DNA from: Phycisphaerae bacterium
GTDB taxonomy: Bacteria; Planctomycetota; Phycisphaerae; Sedimentisphaerales; Anaerobacaceae
Length of the DNA stretch: 64,000 nucleotides
Reading direction: 5' to 3'
NCBI GenBank assembly: GCA_028714255.1
Contig: JAQTMR010000008.1
Location: forward strand, 1 to 64,000
Part shown: positions 8,107-17,027 of the stretch, one piece after another
Numbering within the stretch: the stretch's first letter is position 1
Layout of the letters: each line of letters begins with the position of its first letter
Notes under the pieces: generated by a model
Database searches by the model: none
What the model saw: only the letters and a program-made list of their open reading frames with translations
Told to the model about the DNA's origin: nothing
Translations under genes and position numbers: made by a program

Positions 8107-8640
8107 ATGACGGCAAAAAAAGTAGCTATTATGGTTGATGAAATGTATCAGGTTCTCGAAGTCTGGTATCCTTACTATCGGCTCATAGAAGGGGGGTTCA
8201 AGGTCGATTTTGTCGCGGCAGAAGCCAAAAGGCAATACCATTCCAAAGAGGGCTATCCCTGCGTCTCAAACGTTGCAGCCGGCAAAGCCAAAGCTGATGA
8301 TTATGATTGTATGATTGTACCGGGCGGATTTGCTCCGGATTTTATGCGCAGAAGCGAAGATGTTATAAAATTCGCAAACGATATGGTAATTTCCAGCAAA
8401 GTCGTAGCCGCCATCTGCCACGGCCCCTGGCTGTTGTGCAACACGAGAGCTTTAAAAGGCAAGAAGGTGACCTGTTTTATGTCAATTAGAGAAGACATTA
8501 GAAACGCCGGTGCTGAATATGTCGATGCCGACTGTGTTGTGGACGGCAATTTAATTACATCCCGGAAGCCGGATGATTTGCCGGCCTTTTGCTCGGCAAT
8601 ATTAAAGAAACTTGCCGTAAAGAATGCCAAAAATAAGTAA
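8107..8640 (+). CDS. DJ-1/PfpI superfamily protein
   Basis: 177 residues covering one complete class I glutamine-amidotransferase-like fold. The nucleophile elbow is AICHGPWLL with Cys104 followed by His105, as in PfpI/YhbO-type proteins; the conserved acidic residue is likely Glu16/18 of the first helix, and the D-G-N-L-I-T-S-R strand near the end is typical. Family members act as proteases, chaperones or glyoxalase/deglycase-like enzymes, so the precise activity is open. The SD aaaggag lies before the ATG. The response regulator gene starts 16 bp downstream, suggesting an operon. Confidence 0.88.
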   Translation: MTAKKVAIMVDEMYQVLEVWYPYYRLIEGGFKVDFVAAEAKRQYHSKEGYPCVSNVAAGKAKADDYDCMIVPGGFAPDFMRRSEDVIKFANDMVISSKVVAAICHGPWLLCNTRALKGKKVTCFMSIREDIRNAGAEYVDADCVVDGNLITSRKPDDLPAFCSAILKKLAVKNAKNK

Positions 8641-8656
8641 ATAGGAGCTAATACTT

Positions 8657-9139
8657 ATGAATCCGGTAAAGTCGGAAAAACAGCGGGAGAAAACGCCGGT
8701 AGTGCTGGTTGTTGATGACAATCAGCAAAACCTTGAACTATTGCAGGCCTATCTCGAAGATATAAACTGCCGGACAATCCCCGCCGGTGACGGCCCCGAA
8801 GCGCTGGATATTATAAACGACAGCGCCCCTGATTTGATTTTACTGGATGTGATGATGCCTAAAATGAGCGGTTTTGAAGTTTGTAAGAGAATAAAAAACG
8901 ACCCCCGCACCAGCGACATCCCCGTGATAATGGTAACGGCGCTCAATGAATTCGGCGATATCGAACGCGGCATTGATTCCGGCACGGACGACTTTATAAG
9001 CAAGCCCGTAAATAAACTGGAGCTTGTAACGCGGGTTAAAACCATGCTGAAGTTAAAACATCTGACCGATAAGCTTGAACGCACATTGGCATATCTAAGC
9101 GAGATAGAAAAACAGTCGCAAATCCTAAAGGCAGATTAA
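8657..9139 (+). CDS. Stand-alone response regulator receiver protein
   Basis: 160 residues: one REC domain (about 14-133) plus a short helical tail, no output domain. Acidic pocket Asp20/Asp21, phospho-acceptor Asp64 in LLDVMMP, switch Thr94 and conserved Lys116 in ISKP are all present, so it should be phosphorylatable. The sequence is closest in style to PleD/CheY-like receivers. No histidine kinase is in this window. Probably co-transcribed with the DJ-1/PfpI gene. Confidence 0.92.
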   Translation: MNPVKSEKQREKTPVVLVVDDNQQNLELLQAYLEDINCRTIPAGDGPEALDIINDSAPDLILLDVMMPKMSGFEVCKRIKNDPRTSDIPVIMVTALNEFGDIERGIDSGTDDFISKPVNKLELVTRVKTMLKLKHLTDKLERTLAYLSEIEKQSQILKAD

Positions 9140-9403
9140 TAGCCACCTTTACCGGTTTTGAGGGCTGTTTTTGGGGCAGCAGGGGGGTAAGGTCCGGAAA
9201 CTGACCTTCAGAACCCCAATAATCCCTACATCACACACAACCGCCACACTTGTCAGCCTGTGGGCTTCCGCCGTGAAAAATGAATACACAGACAACTAAT
9301 TAGGCGAACACCAAATTAACAAGGCTGGCCATATAGTCGATATTCATTAACAGAGAAGGGTGAGCACAAGAAGCAAAGCATAAGTTGTATTGGCGAGGGT
9401 GAT

Positions 9404-11029
9404 ATGAGCAGATTACTGGAAATTCTCGGCAGGGGGATGACAGTCGATACGGCCGATTTGATATGGCATTGGCTGAATGTAGTCGAACCTCCGAAAGACG
9501 ATAGTGAATCCACGCAGGCTCAGCGATTGGACAAAATCATTGAGCTGATAAACAATAGAAAGACCGAGGCTGCGAAGGAACAGCTAAGGTTGTATCTTTT
9601 TGAAAATCCCGCCTGCACACACGGACGATTGGCCTCGGCAGCGATGTGTCTGGATGAAAACAGGCTGGATAGCGCCATCAAAGAATTAAACTCGGTCTAT
9701 TTGCGCCAGCCGAGTAATACGATGGTTCTTTATGCCCTCGGGTACTGTTATGAACGCCTTGGCAAGGAGGCCGAAGCCGCGGAGTTTTATCAGGATTGTC
9801 TGAAGTTTAAGAATTATTTACAGCTTCCCAGGCAGAGGCTGGCTGCCATTTATTTCAAAAATGGTCAACTGGAAAATACCATAACCGAATACGAACTGTT
9901 AAGAAGTGAATACCCAGATGACCTCCCAACGTTATTGGCGCTTGGCCATTTGTACATCACCGCCACCAAATATGAAAAGGCTCTCGAAACATTTAACACC
10001 GCAATTCTAATACATCCCGATAATTTTCATGTCGAAGACGATAATCTCGACCAGCTCATTGCCGATGGCCGGCTTCACGAGGCAGCTGAACAGATCGGAG
10101 GTTTGCTGGAAACGCAATCTGACAGGGCGGACTTGATTGTCAAATACGCCGATGTTCTTAGTATGTTAGGTGCTGCAACGGAAGCCGTTTCACGGTATGA
10201 AGATGCGATTCGCATTTGCCCGGGCTTCCTGGATGCGACTGTAAAGCTTGGGACGCAATATTTGCAGATATGCGATGAGCGCCTCGCCGCCAGGCAATTC
10301 AATAGGGCGGTCGAGATAAATGACCAGATAGTCGATTCCTATATCGGACTTGCGATTTCCCAGCAATTGGCCGGCAATGTCTCAGCCGCACTGGTAACGT
10401 TATCGCTGGCCGCGGCTATTGATGCCAATAGCTCTTTGTTGCTCGCCGAAACAGCCACCCTGCAGTTCAAAGCCGACTTTATCGTAAATTCGGAATCTCA
10501 CGATGAGGACAAATCAATCAATTTAATTGAGAATGACTCAATCAACCTAATCGAGGATGTAATCGGCATCCACCAGCAGCAAATCGCCCGCAGGCCGCAA
10601 AACCCCGAATTAAATTATAGGCTTGCCGTCTTACTAATGAGCGTTGGAAGGTTGAACGAGGCCGTTAAGTTATTGCAGATTGCCTTGGAGATAAATCCGA
10701 CCTACGCCCGGGCCAGGAGCAAGCTGGCGGTCTGTTTGTTTGAGACCGGCCAAAAACAGGCTGCGCTCGAGCAAATGATTGGTCCTGATTGCCTCGATAA
10801 AGATGCGTTGGAGCTGCACTATAAGGTGGCCTTACTGTATTGTGACAAAGTCAAGTTTGCGTCATCTCTTATTAATTTTGACCGTTTATTGGAGAATAAT
10901 TTCACCTGTGCTGATACGACGATTAACATTTCAGTAGTTCTCCAAAATTTGGGCCTGTTGGATAGGGCAACTGCCATGTGGGATAATCTTTCGGATACCG
11001 CTAAGCAGGTGTTTAATAACAAACAATAA
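9404..11029 (+). CDS. Tetratricopeptide repeat protein
   Basis: 541 residues made almost entirely of TPR-type helical hairpins. Clear units include YALGYCYERLGKEAEAAEFY (about 113-132), LLALGHLYITATKYEKALET and YRLAVLLMSVGRLNEAVKLL (about 407-426). An N-terminal ~50-residue helical segment (MSRLLEILGRGMTVDTADLI) precedes them. No signal peptide or TM, so a cytoplasmic scaffold is likely; the partner is unknown. The SD gagggtg lies just before the ATG. This is the last clear chromosomal gene before the integrase. Confidence 0.85.
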   Translation: MSRLLEILGRGMTVDTADLIWHWLNVVEPPKDDSESTQAQRLDKIIELINNRKTEAAKEQLRLYLFENPACTHGRLASAAMCLDENRLDSAIKELNSVYLRQPSNTMVLYALGYCYERLGKEAEAAEFYQDCLKFKNYLQLPRQRLAAIYFKNGQLENTITEYELLRSEYPDDLPTLLALGHLYITATKYEKALETFNTAILIHPDNFHVEDDNLDQLIADGRLHEAAEQIGGLLETQSDRADLIVKYADVLSMLGAATEAVSRYEDAIRICPGFLDATVKLGTQYLQICDERLAARQFNRAVEINDQIVDSYIGLAISQQLAGNVSAALVTLSLAAAIDANSSLLLAETATLQFKADFIVNSESHDEDKSINLIENDSINLIEDVIGIHQQQIARRPQNPELNYRLAVLLMSVGRLNEAVKLLQIALEINPTYARARSKLAVCLFETGQKQAALEQMIGPDCLDKDALELHYKVALLYCDKVKFASSLINFDRLLENNFTCADTTINISVVLQNLGLLDRATAMWDNLSDTAKQVFNNKQ

Positions 11030-11213
11030 ATAGGCAGTCCAAAGCCCTAAAGCCTGCAAATCGGCTATTTAAATCAAAAACAACCCAATGAAACATAACA
11101 TATATTATAGGACGCTTTAATCCCTAAAAAAAAGTAGGAAAACAGATATTTCTTTTGTAGCTTTCAGGAAGTTATGTCACTATATAGGCACAGGGACGGG
11201 CCGAAAGGTTGTT

Positions 11214-12044
11214 GTGCCAAGTGTGCCAAGCCAGAATGTTAACAATAAAATAAATCAGCTAACAACAAGGGATGCTGGCGAAAGATTCCTGCTTCACGTT
11301 TGCCGATTCAGCCCTCATACTCATATTGCCTACAATCGAGTCATAAAACGCTTTGTCATTTTTGCACCCGAATATATCGAAAACATTACCGCAGAAACTA
11401 TCGAGCGATTCATTCTCGAAACAAAGGTTAAGTACAGCAATTCCACCCGAAACAATTATTTAGCCATCATTCAAAGTTTCTTTGCGTGGCTTGGCCTTAA
11501 TTACGATATCAGGAACGTAGCTAAACGGGTCGAACGACTGAAAGCTTTGCCGCCTAAGCAGAGAATTTTGAGCCAGGATGAATACGACAAAGTAATGGCC
11601 GCAACAACTGGCTATATGCGGGACTGTATTCAGTTTTTGGCAATGACCGGCCTTAGAGAATCCGAATTTTTGTCGCTTCAACCTTCAAATATCAGCAATG
11701 GCTTTTTGACAATCGTAGGCAAAGGCAGTAAACAACGCACGATTCCACTTAACCCAACTGCCCTATCTGTCCTCAAGAAAAATCCCACTATGCAATTTTT
11801 AAAGAGCCGTGGCCAAAAATGGCTACTTCGCTTATGCCATCGAGCCGCTAAGATAGCCGAGATTCCAAAGTTTTCGCCCCATTCCTTGAGGCATTATTTC
11901 GCAACCGAGCTTCACATTCGCCATAAGATGCCTATCGAAATTGTCTCGAAATTGCTCGGTCATAGTTCTCCTACAACAACCGCCACTATTTATATTCATT
12001 GGCAAAACGCCGACCTCGCCGGCGTAACGGATTGCCTGAAATAA
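11214..12044 (+). CDS. Phage integrase, tyrosine recombinase
   Basis: 276 residues. An N-terminal SAM-like core-binding domain (about 18-110) is followed by the catalytic domain with all expected residues: Arg148 (TGLRESEF), Lys170 or Lys173 (GKGSK), His223 and Arg226 (HSLRH), His250 (LLGHSS) and nucleophile Tyr260 (ATIYIHW). Starts at GTG (11214) after a gaaagg SD. Its position at the edge of the phage block and orientation opposite to the late genes fit the site-specific integrase of the prophage. A XerC/D-like role is less likely. Confidence 0.88.
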   Translation: MPSVPSQNVNNKINQLTTRDAGERFLLHVCRFSPHTHIAYNRVIKRFVIFAPEYIENITAETIERFILETKVKYSNSTRNNYLAIIQSFFAWLGLNYDIRNVAKRVERLKALPPKQRILSQDEYDKVMAATTGYMRDCIQFLAMTGLRESEFLSLQPSNISNGFLTIVGKGSKQRTIPLNPTALSVLKKNPTMQFLKSRGQKWLLRLCHRAAKIAEIPKFSPHSLRHYFATELHIRHKMPIEIVSKLLGHSSPTTTATIYIHWQNADLAGVTDCLK

Positions 12045-12264
12045 AAAAGACCGGCACGGTGACAACGCACCTGCTATACTTTCGACAGGTTGTCCGGATT
12101 TGTCAACCTTATTTCTCCGAAAATTAGCGAAATTCTATCAATTTAGGCCAACTGTTCTCCTAACTACCTATGTTTTCAACAGTTACACCACAAAAAAAAC
12201 TTGCAAAACCAGTTCTTTTTTGCTAAAGTATTGTGGTATATGATTAATTTCGAGAGGTGGTTAA

Positions 12265-12576
12265 ATGCTTCAAGAAGAGGATTTTATCGTATTGGTTCTC
12301 GTCCTCGGACTCATTGCTGCTTTTATTTTTATAGGGGCAATTTATCTTTTGTCCGCGTTCGTCCGCTGGGTATTCAGAATCAATGAGATAGTGACCTTGT
12401 TAAAAACTATTCACTCTGCTATCCTGCCGCGATGTTCAATTTCTTCCGATGATAAGACCTCTTTGCAGTTGTGTGATGGGTGTAATAAGAATTTTGATAA
12501 AAACCTGCTTAGAAAAATAGATTCCGGCCAGCTGCTCTGCCCTAAGTGTGCCGGCGATCTAAACAACAATCACTGA
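12265..12576 (+). CDS. Small membrane protein with zinc ribbon
   Basis: 103 residues: one TM helix (about 8-35) and a C-terminal CDGCNKNF...CPKC ribbon (about 70-95). Preceded by the SD gagaggtgg. Lies between the integrase and the convergent tail-fibre end of the late operon, a common place for genes expressed from the lysogen. No family recognised. Confidence 0.6.
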   Translation: MLQEEDFIVLVLVLGLIAAFIFIGAIYLLSAFVRWVFRINEIVTLLKTIHSAILPRCSISSDDKTSLQLCDGCNKNFDKNLLRKIDSGQLLCPKCAGDLNNNH

Positions 12577-12594
12577 TATCATTTAGCCTTATTT

Positions 12595-13002
12595 TCAGGT
12601 TTTTTCTGGGCCTTCTGCTGTTCTGTAACCCACCCACCTGCTGCCTTGCGGGTGCAGACATTTTTTTTCGGGCACTCTGGCGGCGGCCGCACAGAGACAT
12701 TTGCAAATTCGGCAGTACATACCAGCCTGCTGCTTGCCAATCCCGGATTCTTTCGGCAGCTTAGGTATATTTTCGAGGCAATCAAATTTTTTAGCAACAT
12801 CAACCCCGTTTATGAGCAACCATTCGGCCACCTCCACCCTCGTCAACCAAGTGTGTTCGTCGCAGGCACGACAGGCCTCCAGTCTCCCCGCAACAAAGTC
12901 CGCAGGTGTTGTAATTCCAGCCTTGTCGGCAACCAATCTTGCAAAGCCCAGTGCTATCATTCCAGCCTGCCTGATTTTCCTGCCACCACCACAACAACCC
13001 AT
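12595..13002 (-). CDS. Cys-rich phage protein, end of late operon
   Basis: 135 residues with MGCCGGG at the start, CRACDEHTWL in the middle and a dense CRICKCLC...KKCLHPQGSRW block near the C-terminus. The spacing suggests at least one structural zinc site. The GSRW/GKW ending after the last Cys is a pattern seen in small phage proteins encoded next to tail fibres. Last gene of the leftward tail operon, 18 bp after the preceding gene. Function unknown. Confidence 0.6.
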   Translation of the reverse strand: MGCCGGGRKIRQAGMIALGFARLVADKAGITTPADFVAGRLEACRACDEHTWLTRVEVAEWLLINGVDVAKKFDCLENIPKLPKESGIGKQQAGMYCRICKCLCAAAARVPEKKCLHPQGSRWVGYRTAEGPEKT

Positions 13003-13020
13003 TTAATACTCCTTAATTTA

Positions 13021-13713
13021 TCACATTTTTTGCAGAATGACGTGGCCGTTGCCTATACATTGGTTATTCCACAACCCGCTGTCGTCGCACGTAGCCTGGT
13101 TTTCTATGGTTAAATTGTAAGGAAAACATTCCCCGTTTGGGTAGCCCCATGCGGAATGGTTATAAAACAGGTGAATATAGCCGCAGTTGTTGTACGGGTC
13201 ACTCCGTCCCTTGTAGCCGAGTTCGACTTGTATATCTACTATCCCCTCGTATTGGTCAATTGCAAGTGCGTGGCAACCCAACACGTTCAAATCACAGATA
13301 TCCTTGACGCCGCCTTCGCAACCATCCAGGTTGTAAAATTCGAACGACCCAAAATTGGCAAATTTAATGAAACTGAACCAGCAGGGCAATATCACACCCA
13401 ATTCACGGTGGAACGACCCTCCGCCTGGGCCTTCCTGTTGTATGATTCGCCCCATGTCCAATTTGCAACTAATATCCCATCCTATGCCCTGGTCAATAAA
13501 TTTCATTCGCGTATCACTGACGCCTACGCCGTCCACCGGGCAGCACTGCCCGAGATTTGGGCAATGAAGAACCCCTGCCATATCAAAAGCGATTTGGTTC
13601 GGCGTCGTGCCTTCGGGGCATACCTCACATATACCTCCACGTAACTGAAGCATGCCGGTCGCTTCGTCGAACATAACCCTACCGTCACTCGTATTCATAT
13701 CTTGCAGTCCCAT
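13021..13713 (-). CDS. Cys-rich tail-tip or fibre-region protein
   Basis: 230 residues with about 14 cysteines distributed through a beta-rich, aromatic sequence (for example CPEGTTPNQIAFD, CPNLGQCCPVDGVGVSD). No signal peptide. Located at the distal end of the tail module where receptor-binding and fibre proteins are usual, so a structural role is inferred only from position. Directly behind two paralogous proteins of similar C-terminal style (Cys-x-Cys ends). Confidence 0.6.
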   Translation of the reverse strand: MGLQDMNTSDGRVMFDEATGMLQLRGGICEVCPEGTTPNQIAFDMAGVLHCPNLGQCCPVDGVGVSDTRMKFIDQGIGWDISCKLDMGRIIQQEGPGGGSFHRELGVILPCWFSFIKFANFGSFEFYNLDGCEGGVKDICDLNVLGCHALAIDQYEGIVDIQVELGYKGRSDPYNNCGYIHLFYNHSAWGYPNGECFPYNLTIENQATCDDSGLWNNQCIGNGHVILQKM

Positions 13714-13716
13714 TTT

Positions 13717-14286
13717 TTAAGCCTCGTTACAAAAACAATTATTTGTTCTACTGGCGCCCGTTCCCGCGAACCACCATACCCCTCCGTGATTCACGACAAA
13801 GATACTGTCCCCCCCGTCGCCACTGGTCCATTGCAGGGCGGGGTTAATGGCGTTGACTGATGCTTCCATCGTAGTTTTAAAATTAACAATGATGCCGGCC
13901 CCCAAGCCAGATGTTATTTCTAAGCCTGTATCCATCGAAACAAGGTTGCAAATTATTTGCTGCGAACCGCCAGGGGCCGCTGCCAGCACTGCCATTCTGA
14001 CGTCAGGTGTTAACGGAATACCTACAAGGCGACTGTGGCCCAGACAATCCGTGAGAGGATATGCTGCTATTCTGTCGCCGACAGCCAGCGCTCTATCACC
14101 TGCCGCGACGTAGTTCTCCTTCAAATTTAGTACCTCGATGATTACTGGTCCCTCTTCGCCGGGCAGTATATAATCTTCGAATTTGTCTCCGACCCCCGCC
14201 TGCCATGCTGTTGGCGACAATATCTGCTTATGGCAGTTATATATGCCGTAGCCCAGGGCTTCAGATTGTACTTCGTATGTTTCCAT
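13717..14286 (-). CDS. Tail-region structural protein, paralogue A
   Basis: 189 residues. Shares an ordered set of motifs with the preceding gene (14293-14934): VGIPLTPDVRMAVL, IICNLVS, GLGAGIIVNFK, then GGVWWF followed by a Cys-x-Cys-Asn ending. The two therefore arose by tandem duplication of one beta-rich domain, while their N-termini differ. Position and length suit a tail-fibre or baseplate-decoration protein. Separated by only six bases from its paralogue. Confidence 0.65.
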   Translation of the reverse strand: METYEVQSEALGYGIYNCHKQILSPTAWQAGVGDKFEDYILPGEEGPVIIEVLNLKENYVAAGDRALAVGDRIAAYPLTDCLGHSRLVGIPLTPDVRMAVLAAAPGGSQQIICNLVSMDTGLEITSGLGAGIIVNFKTTMEASVNAINPALQWTSGDGGDSIFVVNHGGVWWFAGTGASRTNNCFCNEA

Positions 14287-14292
14287 ATTAAG

Positions 14293-14934
14293 TTAAGAGT
14301 AATTACATATACAACTTTTCGCGCACTGCGACGTTTGCGCCTTCCACCATACGCCGCGTAAGTTCTCAACAAATATATATTCACCCTCCACCAGTCGGGG
14401 TGACGAATTGGGGATGTTCCATTGGTTGAGTTCTTTGTCCCGTGTGATTTTGAAATGCACCGTGATTCCGGAGCCAAGGCCTGACATTCTTTCCACACCT
14501 TCACAACTTACAAGATTGCATAAAACCTCCTGCGAAGCGTCAGGGGGCGCCACCAGCCTGGCCATCCGAACGGCCGGCGTTAACGGAACGCCTACCCAGT
14601 GCGGCGTCCCGGCCGCATTGGACGTCTGGAACGCCATCATTCGGTCGCCGGCAGCAAGCGCTGGTTCGTAATCTTCTTCGACAGTTTGGCTCTCAAAAAG
14701 ATTGAGGACCTCTGCCGTAGGTGCTCCGAAAAGTCCGAATGCTGTTTGAGTATTACACGTATAAATGCCATTCGACTCGGTAACAGATAGCGCCTCGAAA
14801 AGATAAAACTCGGAGACATTAGCTAAAAGTACCGGACCGGGCGGTTCAATCCTAAGAGGGCTCCTGCCCATTTCACCCTTTAACCCTTCTATTTCCCACT
14901 CAAGCTGTGCTATTTTTCTGTCAACTTCGCTCAT
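14293..14934 (-). CDS. Tail-region structural protein, paralogue B with coiled-coil N-terminus
   Basis: 213 residues. The first 25 (MSEVDRKIAQLEWEIEGLKG) form a short coiled coil, suggesting trimerisation as in phage fibres. The rest repeats the domain of the next gene: VGVPLTPAVRMARL, VLCNLVS, GLGSGITVHFK, GVWWKA, then a Cys-x-Cys-Asn end. Lies immediately downstream of the large tail-tip protein. Function inferred from position. Confidence 0.65.
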   Translation of the reverse strand: MSEVDRKIAQLEWEIEGLKGEMGRSPLRIEPPGPVLLANVSEFYLFEALSVTESNGIYTCNTQTAFGLFGAPTAEVLNLFESQTVEEDYEPALAAGDRMMAFQTSNAAGTPHWVGVPLTPAVRMARLVAPPDASQEVLCNLVSCEGVERMSGLGSGITVHFKITRDKELNQWNIPNSSPRLVEGEYIFVENLRGVWWKAQTSQCAKSCICNYS

Positions 14935-14936
14935 TT

Positions 14937-17027
14937 TTACCTAACAACAACATTCGAGCTAAAAATTCCTGCAATGTCCAGCTCGCCATGGTCTGTAATA
15001 ATAGTAGTCGAAACGGAGCGCGACTGAAAATCCCACCTCAACTCGGTTACCACCGAGCCGATGGCGCCAACATCGGCGACATCGACATTTTCGATCAGCG
15101 TTCCGATGGGAATGCCCGCGTCAATGTCCTTTATTGTGATTACAATTTTATTTCTCTGCTTTCCGTACCAGGCTACGGCTGCAGCCAGCGCTGAAAACAA
15201 CCGCTCTGTATCATCACGCAAAAGTGTCGGAACTGAAGGCGTTACCACTCCATATTCGATAAGGTCTCCGTTTTCATCAATACCTATAATCGTCCCGGGC
15301 ACTATGTACCACAATTCACAGTCAGGCAGATCAATAACTAATGTTCGTGGATTCTCAAAAGAGCCGAGAGAAAATTCCACCTGCACAACCTGGTCCGTTT
15401 CCAGAAATGCCGTGACTACAATGTCTTCGTAGTCAATTCCATCTAATTCAATTACACCCTCGTATTTCGCCGGCTCGGCCTCTGTCCAGTGATTCTTCGA
15501 CGCGAGGTATTGCGGATTGAACCGCATCTCGACAGCCGCCTCTCTTGTCAAAGGTCTTACCCTCGCATGATATGGGGCGATACGGTCTGCATACTGATAT
15601 TTGCCATCAGTATCTTTAACCAGTACAAACATACACCTGTACTCCGGCTCGGCGTAGTCCGGATTATTATCTATCGGCGCGCTGCCGCTGTAGTCGATGC
15701 CTATCTTAAGTGGCAGTGTACCGGCAAGTCGTTTATCCGCGTTCCAGTGAGGCGCCTGCATCTCTAAATTCAGCATTCCTACCGACGTATCTAACAGAGG
15801 ATTGACTATTTCCGCATCTTCTCCGCTGCCTACGACCCAGTCCCAGTCGTGCGGAATCCGAAACGTTGTAAATACCCGCTCGAATCTGTCTTCGGCCCGG
15901 AACTTGTCGTTCTTGTCGGCCTGCTCATCGTCACCAAGCTCATCGTATCCGTCAGTCTCGTTACACGCGTTTTTGAACGCCGTCTCTTCCTCGTCGCTCC
16001 AGGCCTTTTTCAAACCCTTATCAAAACTCAAGGTGCAGCAGCTCTTCATCCTTGAACCCTGAACCACGATGCGGTCGAAAGTATTTACGATACTACTGGT
16101 GACTTCGGCCGTCGTATGTGTCTGCTCGGTCCAGAGGTCAACGGGTACCTTTTTGGGATTAGCCGGCATTATGATATCGCCCAGTTTGATATCTTCGTCG
16201 AGCATACTGAACGGGACGATATCAACAAAGTCATCGTTGCCTACGTAATTCTTCGCAACAGATACATACCAACCGAATCCTCGGCTCCGGTTTATCAGTT
16301 TATTGAGCGCATCCAATACAGTCATCGAACTGAATTTGTAAACGCCTTTGAGTCCTTTGAGTGCATTTATGACCGCTTCATCCCCGGAAATCCCAAAGTC
16401 CGGTCCTGTTCCCTGCTGGTAATGCGCAATCAGATAGTTGGCTATTTCATAATTATCCCAAACCTCACCTTCGGCGGAAAAGATGTAGGTCAGTTTTTCC
16501 GTCGCCAGCATCCCTGAACGGTTCCCCATAATATTTCCGCCATATTCATGCTGGCGGTTAAAAACGGGAATATAATTTATCCATTTCGGCTGCTCTTCCT
16601 CACCCGCCGAAAGTACCCATGCCCCGTCTAATCTGTTCTTCAGCAACACCTCCAGCCCGTGCGCCTGTATGATTTGGTCTGCTTTTTTGGCTCCGCTCTG
16701 TCCGAGCAGCTTGAATGTCTCGGTTTCTATTATTCCGGTCCATAGCAAGGTTTCATTTTCACCTCGCCTGGCCCGTATTTGAATATAGCAGTAGCGATAG
16801 GACTGCATATTGCTGCCGTCTGTAAAATCGGTCATATCTTCCCACTTGCCGGAACCATATCGCATCTTGAATGTTGCTGTGCTGATTGTCGGCGCCGTCG
16901 CCCGGGCCGCAGTCATCGGCTCGATGTACGGCATGAGTATCCATGGGTCGGTCCATATCCACTTGCAATAGACCGCACATCGCGCTTTTTGAATAACACC
17001 ATCGAGAGATATTCCTGCCACTGCCAT
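14937..17027 (-). CDS. Large tail-tip / hub-like protein
   Basis: 696 residues, no signal peptide. The N-terminal third has the feel of tail hub proteins (KMRYGSGKWEDMTDF, then IQIRARRGENETLLWTGIIE), with beta-rich segments throughout and a C-terminal PIGTLIENVDVADVGAIGSV region typical of phage tip proteins that set surface topology. I cannot assign a Pfam family by eye. Its place after the tape measure and two mid-size tail proteins matches the siphophage tail-tip (gpL/gpJ-like) position. Its ATG overlaps the stop region of the preceding gene. Confidence 0.6.
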   Translation of the reverse strand: MAVAGISLDGVIQKARCAVYCKWIWTDPWILMPYIEPMTAARATAPTISTATFKMRYGSGKWEDMTDFTDGSNMQSYRYCYIQIRARRGENETLLWTGIIETETFKLLGQSGAKKADQIIQAHGLEVLLKNRLDGAWVLSAGEEEQPKWINYIPVFNRQHEYGGNIMGNRSGMLATEKLTYIFSAEGEVWDNYEIANYLIAHYQQGTGPDFGISGDEAVINALKGLKGVYKFSSMTVLDALNKLINRSRGFGWYVSVAKNYVGNDDFVDIVPFSMLDEDIKLGDIIMPANPKKVPVDLWTEQTHTTAEVTSSIVNTFDRIVVQGSRMKSCCTLSFDKGLKKAWSDEEETAFKNACNETDGYDELGDDEQADKNDKFRAEDRFERVFTTFRIPHDWDWVVGSGEDAEIVNPLLDTSVGMLNLEMQAPHWNADKRLAGTLPLKIGIDYSGSAPIDNNPDYAEPEYRCMFVLVKDTDGKYQYADRIAPYHARVRPLTREAAVEMRFNPQYLASKNHWTEAEPAKYEGVIELDGIDYEDIVVTAFLETDQVVQVEFSLGSFENPRTLVIDLPDCELWYIVPGTIIGIDENGDLIEYGVVTPSVPTLLRDDTERLFSALAAAVAWYGKQRNKIVITIKDIDAGIPIGTLIENVDVADVGAIGSVVTELRWDFQSRSVSTTIITDHGELDIAGIFSSNVVVR

